Below the pieces are notes generated by a model. It did no database searches. It was not told where the DNA came from and worked only from the letters and a program-made list of their open reading frames with translations. A DNA stretch of 64,000 nucleotides from Mesorhizobium opportunistum WSM2075 (GTDB lineage: Bacteria; Pseudomonadota; Alphaproteobacteria; Rhizobiales; Rhizobiaceae), in assembly GCF_000176035.2 (NCBI RefSeq), contig NC_015675.1:5770001-5834000 (forward strand), written 5' to 3'. Position numbers and translations under genes: made by a program. Shown one piece after another: positions 61,730 to 64,000 of the stretch (position 1 is its first letter; the number at the start of each line of letters is the position of its first letter).

Positions 61730-64000
61730 ACTTTTTCATCCATCGTCCGATCTTCGCCTCGGCGATCGCCATCATCATGGTGCTCGCCGGGACGATTTGT
61801 TATTTTCTGCTGCCGGTCTCGCAGTTCCCCGACATCACACCGCCGCAGGTCGTGGTCAGCGCCCATTATCCGGGCGCCAGCGCGCAGGTCGTCGCCGATA
61901 CGGTGACGACGCCGCTGGAACAGCAGATCAACGGCGTGCAAGGCATGACCTACATGTCGTCGACGAGCTCCAATGACGGCTCCTCGACCATCACCATCAC
62001 CTTCGATGTCGGCTATTCCTTGAGCACGGCCGCCGTCGACGTCCAGAACCGCGTCTCGCAGGCGGCCTCGTCGCTGCCGGCGATCGTCAACCAGGGCGGC
62101 GTGACGATCAAGAAGCAGAACCCGAATTTCGTTCTGATCGTCAATCTCACCTCGCCCGACAGTTCCGTCGATCCGGTGGCGCTCTCGAACCTTGCCTATC
62201 TGCAGGTCGTCGATCCGCTGAAGCGGCTGCAAGGCGTCGGCGACGTACAGATCTTCGGCGAGCGGCGCTATTCGATGCGCGTCTGGCTCGACCCGGACAA
62301 GCTCGCCAATCTCGGCATCACCGCCGTCGACGTCCAGAATGCCATCGCGGAACAGAACGTCCAGGTGGCGGCCGGCAAGATCGGCCAGTCGCCGGCCCCG
62401 GCCGGCACCGCCTTCGAGATGCAGGTCAACGCCGTCGGCCGCTTGAGCGACCCGAAGGAATTCGGCGACATCGTCGTGCGCGCCAACACCGACAGCGGCT
62501 CGCTGGTGCGGCTGCGCGACGTTGCCCGCATCGAGCTCGGCGCGCTGCAATATTCATCGTCGGCCTTCTTCGGCAAGGATCCGACCGTGGTGCTCGCCGT
62601 CTACCAGATGCCGGGCTCCAACGCGCTCGATCTGCAGCAGCGCGTCAAGGACAAGATGCAGGAGCTGTCGGGCCGTTTCCCCAAGGGCGTTTCCTACGCC
62701 ATGCACTACGACACGACGCGCTTCGTCTCGGCGTCGATGCATGACGTGCTGATCACGCTCGGCGAAGCCCTGGTGCTGGTCGTCGCCGTGGTGTTCGTCT
62801 TCCTGCAGAGCTGGCGCACGACCATCATTCCAACCATCGCCATCCCGGTTTCGCTGGTGGCGACGCTCGTGGTCATGGAGATGCTCGGCTTCTCGCTCAA
62901 CATGCTCTCGCTCCTCGGCATGGTGCTGGCGATCGGACTTGTCGTCGACGATGCCATCGTGGTGGTCGAGAACGTCGAACGACAGCTCGAGGCTGGGCTG
63001 AAACCGCTGGCGGCGACCAAGGCCGCCATGGCCGAAGTCACCGGCCCGATCATCGCCACCACCGCCGTCCTGATGGCGGTGTTCGTGCCGGTCGCCTTCA
63101 TTCCCGGCGTCTCGGGGCGGCTCTACAACCAGTTCGCGCTGACAGTGGCGATTTCGGTCGGCATCTCCGCCTTCAACTCGCTGACGCTCAGCCCGGCGCT
63201 CAGTGCCGCTTTCCTGCGCTATCGCCAGGGCACGCAGTTCGTGCTCTTCCGCTGGTTCAACAGTGGCTTCGACAAGCTGTCGCATGCCTACGCCCATGGC
63301 GTGCGCTTCCTCATCCGCCTGCGCTGGATCATGCTCGGCCTGTTCGCAGCCGGACTGGTCGCCACCTACTTCGTCTGGCAGAAACTGCCCTCGACCTTCC
63401 TTCCGGTCGAGGACCAGGGCTACTTCTTCGTCGTCATCCAGCTGCCCGACGGCGCCTCGCTGGAACGCACCGACGCGGTGGCCAAGAAGGCGCGCGACAT
63501 CCTGCAGGCGACGCCCGGCGTCGACATCGTCGGTTCGATCAGCGGCCTGAACTTCCTGACCAGTGCTGCGCAGTCGAACTCGGCGGTCGAATTCGCCATC
63601 CTGAAACCCTGGGAGGAGCGCGGTCCCGACCAGAGCGCCTCCAAGCTCGTCGCCGACGTGCGCGGCAAGCTGATGCAGATTCCGGAGGCCTTTGCGCTGA
63701 GCTTCGATCCGCCTTCCATCCCTGGTATCGGCACCACGGGCGGCTTCGAATTCGTCGTCGAGGATCTCACCGGCCGTGGCAGCACAGCCCTCAACGATGC
63801 GACGCAAGCCGTGATCGCCGAGGCGCGCAAGCAGCCGGAAATCAATCCGCAGCAGCTGTTCTCGCCGTTCTCGACGTCGACGCCGCAGTTCAACTACGAC
63901 CTCGACCGCTCCAAGGCGAAGCTGCTCGGCCTCAACCTGCCTGACGTGTTCAACACGCTGCAGATCTATCTCGGCTCGCTCTACGTGAACGACTTCAACC
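61714..64000 (+). CDS. RND efflux transporter permease (partial, runs off window)
   Basis: The N-terminal ~762 residues of an HAE1-type RND pump, open to the window end. The start is NFFIHRPIFASAIAIIMVLA; TTPLEQQINGVQGMTYMSST near residue 67 is the porter domain. The essential proton-relay aspartates lie in LGMVLAIGLVVDDAIVVVEN near 408, helix 4. ATTAVLMAVFVPVAFIPGVS follows. The ATG at 61714 overlaps the previous gene; a GTG at 61723 is an alternative start. No membrane-fusion or outer-membrane partner gene precedes it. Drug or solvent export is probable. Confidence 0.93.
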   Translation, partial: MCVVVNFFIHRPIFASAIAIIMVLAGTICYFLLPVSQFPDITPPQVVVSAHYPGASAQVVADTVTTPLEQQINGVQGMTYMSSTSSNDGSSTITITFDVGYSLSTAAVDVQNRVSQAASSLPAIVNQGGVTIKKQNPNFVLIVNLTSPDSSVDPVALSNLAYLQVVDPLKRLQGVGDVQIFGERRYSMRVWLDPDKLANLGITAVDVQNAIAEQNVQVAAGKIGQSPAPAGTAFEMQVNAVGRLSDPKEFGDIVVRANTDSGSLVRLRDVARIELGALQYSSSAFFGKDPTVVLAVYQMPGSNALDLQQRVKDKMQELSGRFPKGVSYAMHYDTTRFVSASMHDVLITLGEALVLVVAVVFVFLQSWRTTIIPTIAIPVSLVATLVVMEMLGFSLNMLSLLGMVLAIGLVVDDAIVVVENVERQLEAGLKPLAATKAAMAEVTGPIIATTAVLMAVFVPVAFIPGVSGRLYNQFALTVAISVGISAFNSLTLSPALSAAFLRYRQGTQFVLFRWFNSGFDKLSHAYAHGVRFLIRLRWIMLGLFAAGLVATYFVWQKLPSTFLPVEDQGYFFVVIQLPDGASLERTDAVAKKARDILQATPGVDIVGSISGLNFLTSAAQSNSAVEFAILKPWEERGPDQSASKLVADVRGKLMQIPEAFALSFDPPSIPGIGTTGGFEFVVEDLTGRGSTALNDATQAVIAEARKQPEINPQQLFSPFSTSTPQFNYDLDRSKAKLLGLNLPDVFNTLQIYLGSLYVNDFN

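Noticed and set aside
1-64000. tRNA or rRNA genes
   Set aside because: I saw no GTTCAA-type T-loops with flanking stems, and no 16S/23S/5S segments. A covariance scan would be needed to exclude an unusual tRNA.

Overview
The window is chromosomal DNA from a GC-rich alphaproteobacterium of the Rhizobiales. Mesorhizobium is the best guess, judged from protein similarity as I remember it, not from a search. Supporting signs are an F0 ATP synthase operon in the order atpI-B-E-b'-b without the F1 genes, a BioR/BioY biotin module with TTATAGATAA boxes, a GTTC-N7-GTTC LexA box, a BacA-type peptide importer, an alpha-r14 (NfeR1/suhB-type) small RNA, and several families of palindromic intergenic repeats. 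I found no rRNA, tRNA, CRISPR array or recognisable insertion sequence.

Layout. 1-12.8 kb is housekeeping and catabolism: pdxH, an acyl-CoA dehydrogenase with an enoyl-CoA isomerase-like partner, a secreted GH25 lysozyme, purD, a PhyH dioxygenase divergent from a LysR regulator, ubiA, a GlcD-type FAD oxidase and the Sua5/TsaC tRNA-modification enzyme. 12.9-18.6 kb has two small exported proteins, a very acidic protein, and glyS and glyQ. The two glycyl-tRNA synthetase genes are separated by a repeat-bounded DUF559 endonuclease pseudogene. 18.8-30.9 kb carries a GNAT enzyme, a large exported TPR protein, DUF1284, bioY-bioR, a polyprenyl diphosphate synthase, DUF2007, a methyltransferase, an S49 peptidase, ispE-moaB, a GFA-type zinc protein, a glycosyltransferase and an SPL-like radical SAM protein under a LexA box. 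31-36.1 kb has rnhB, the F0 operon and a SleB cell-wall hydrolase. 36.3-42.1 kb has an MFS/LysR pair, der with a YfgM-like protein, and a secreted polysaccharide deacetylase behind 20-bp tandem repeats.

42.1-49.6 kb contains an AT-richer bacA/sbmA gene, a YbfB-type MFS exporter, a LysR-M29 aminopeptidase operon, DUF488, a YffB-like thioredoxin-fold protein, a SnoaL-like protein and a 2'-5' RNA ligase-like protein. 49.7-60.3 kb is a transport region. A polyamine-type ABC importer with an XRE-cupin regulator diverges from a fumarylacetoacetate-hydrolase-family enzyme, and the two promoters share half-sites. A ribose-type sugar ABC importer with a LacI-family regulator follows. 60.4-60.54 kb encodes the small RNA. 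60.6-64 kb has a TetR regulator divergent from a small gene and an RND efflux pump that runs off the window; a long dyad overlaps the pump promoter.

The strongest findings are the small RNA, the LexA box on the radical SAM gene, the shared GAGAGTTT operators, the TetR dyad, the BioR box touching the bioR start codon, the DUF559 cassette between glyQ and glyS, and the base composition of bacA.
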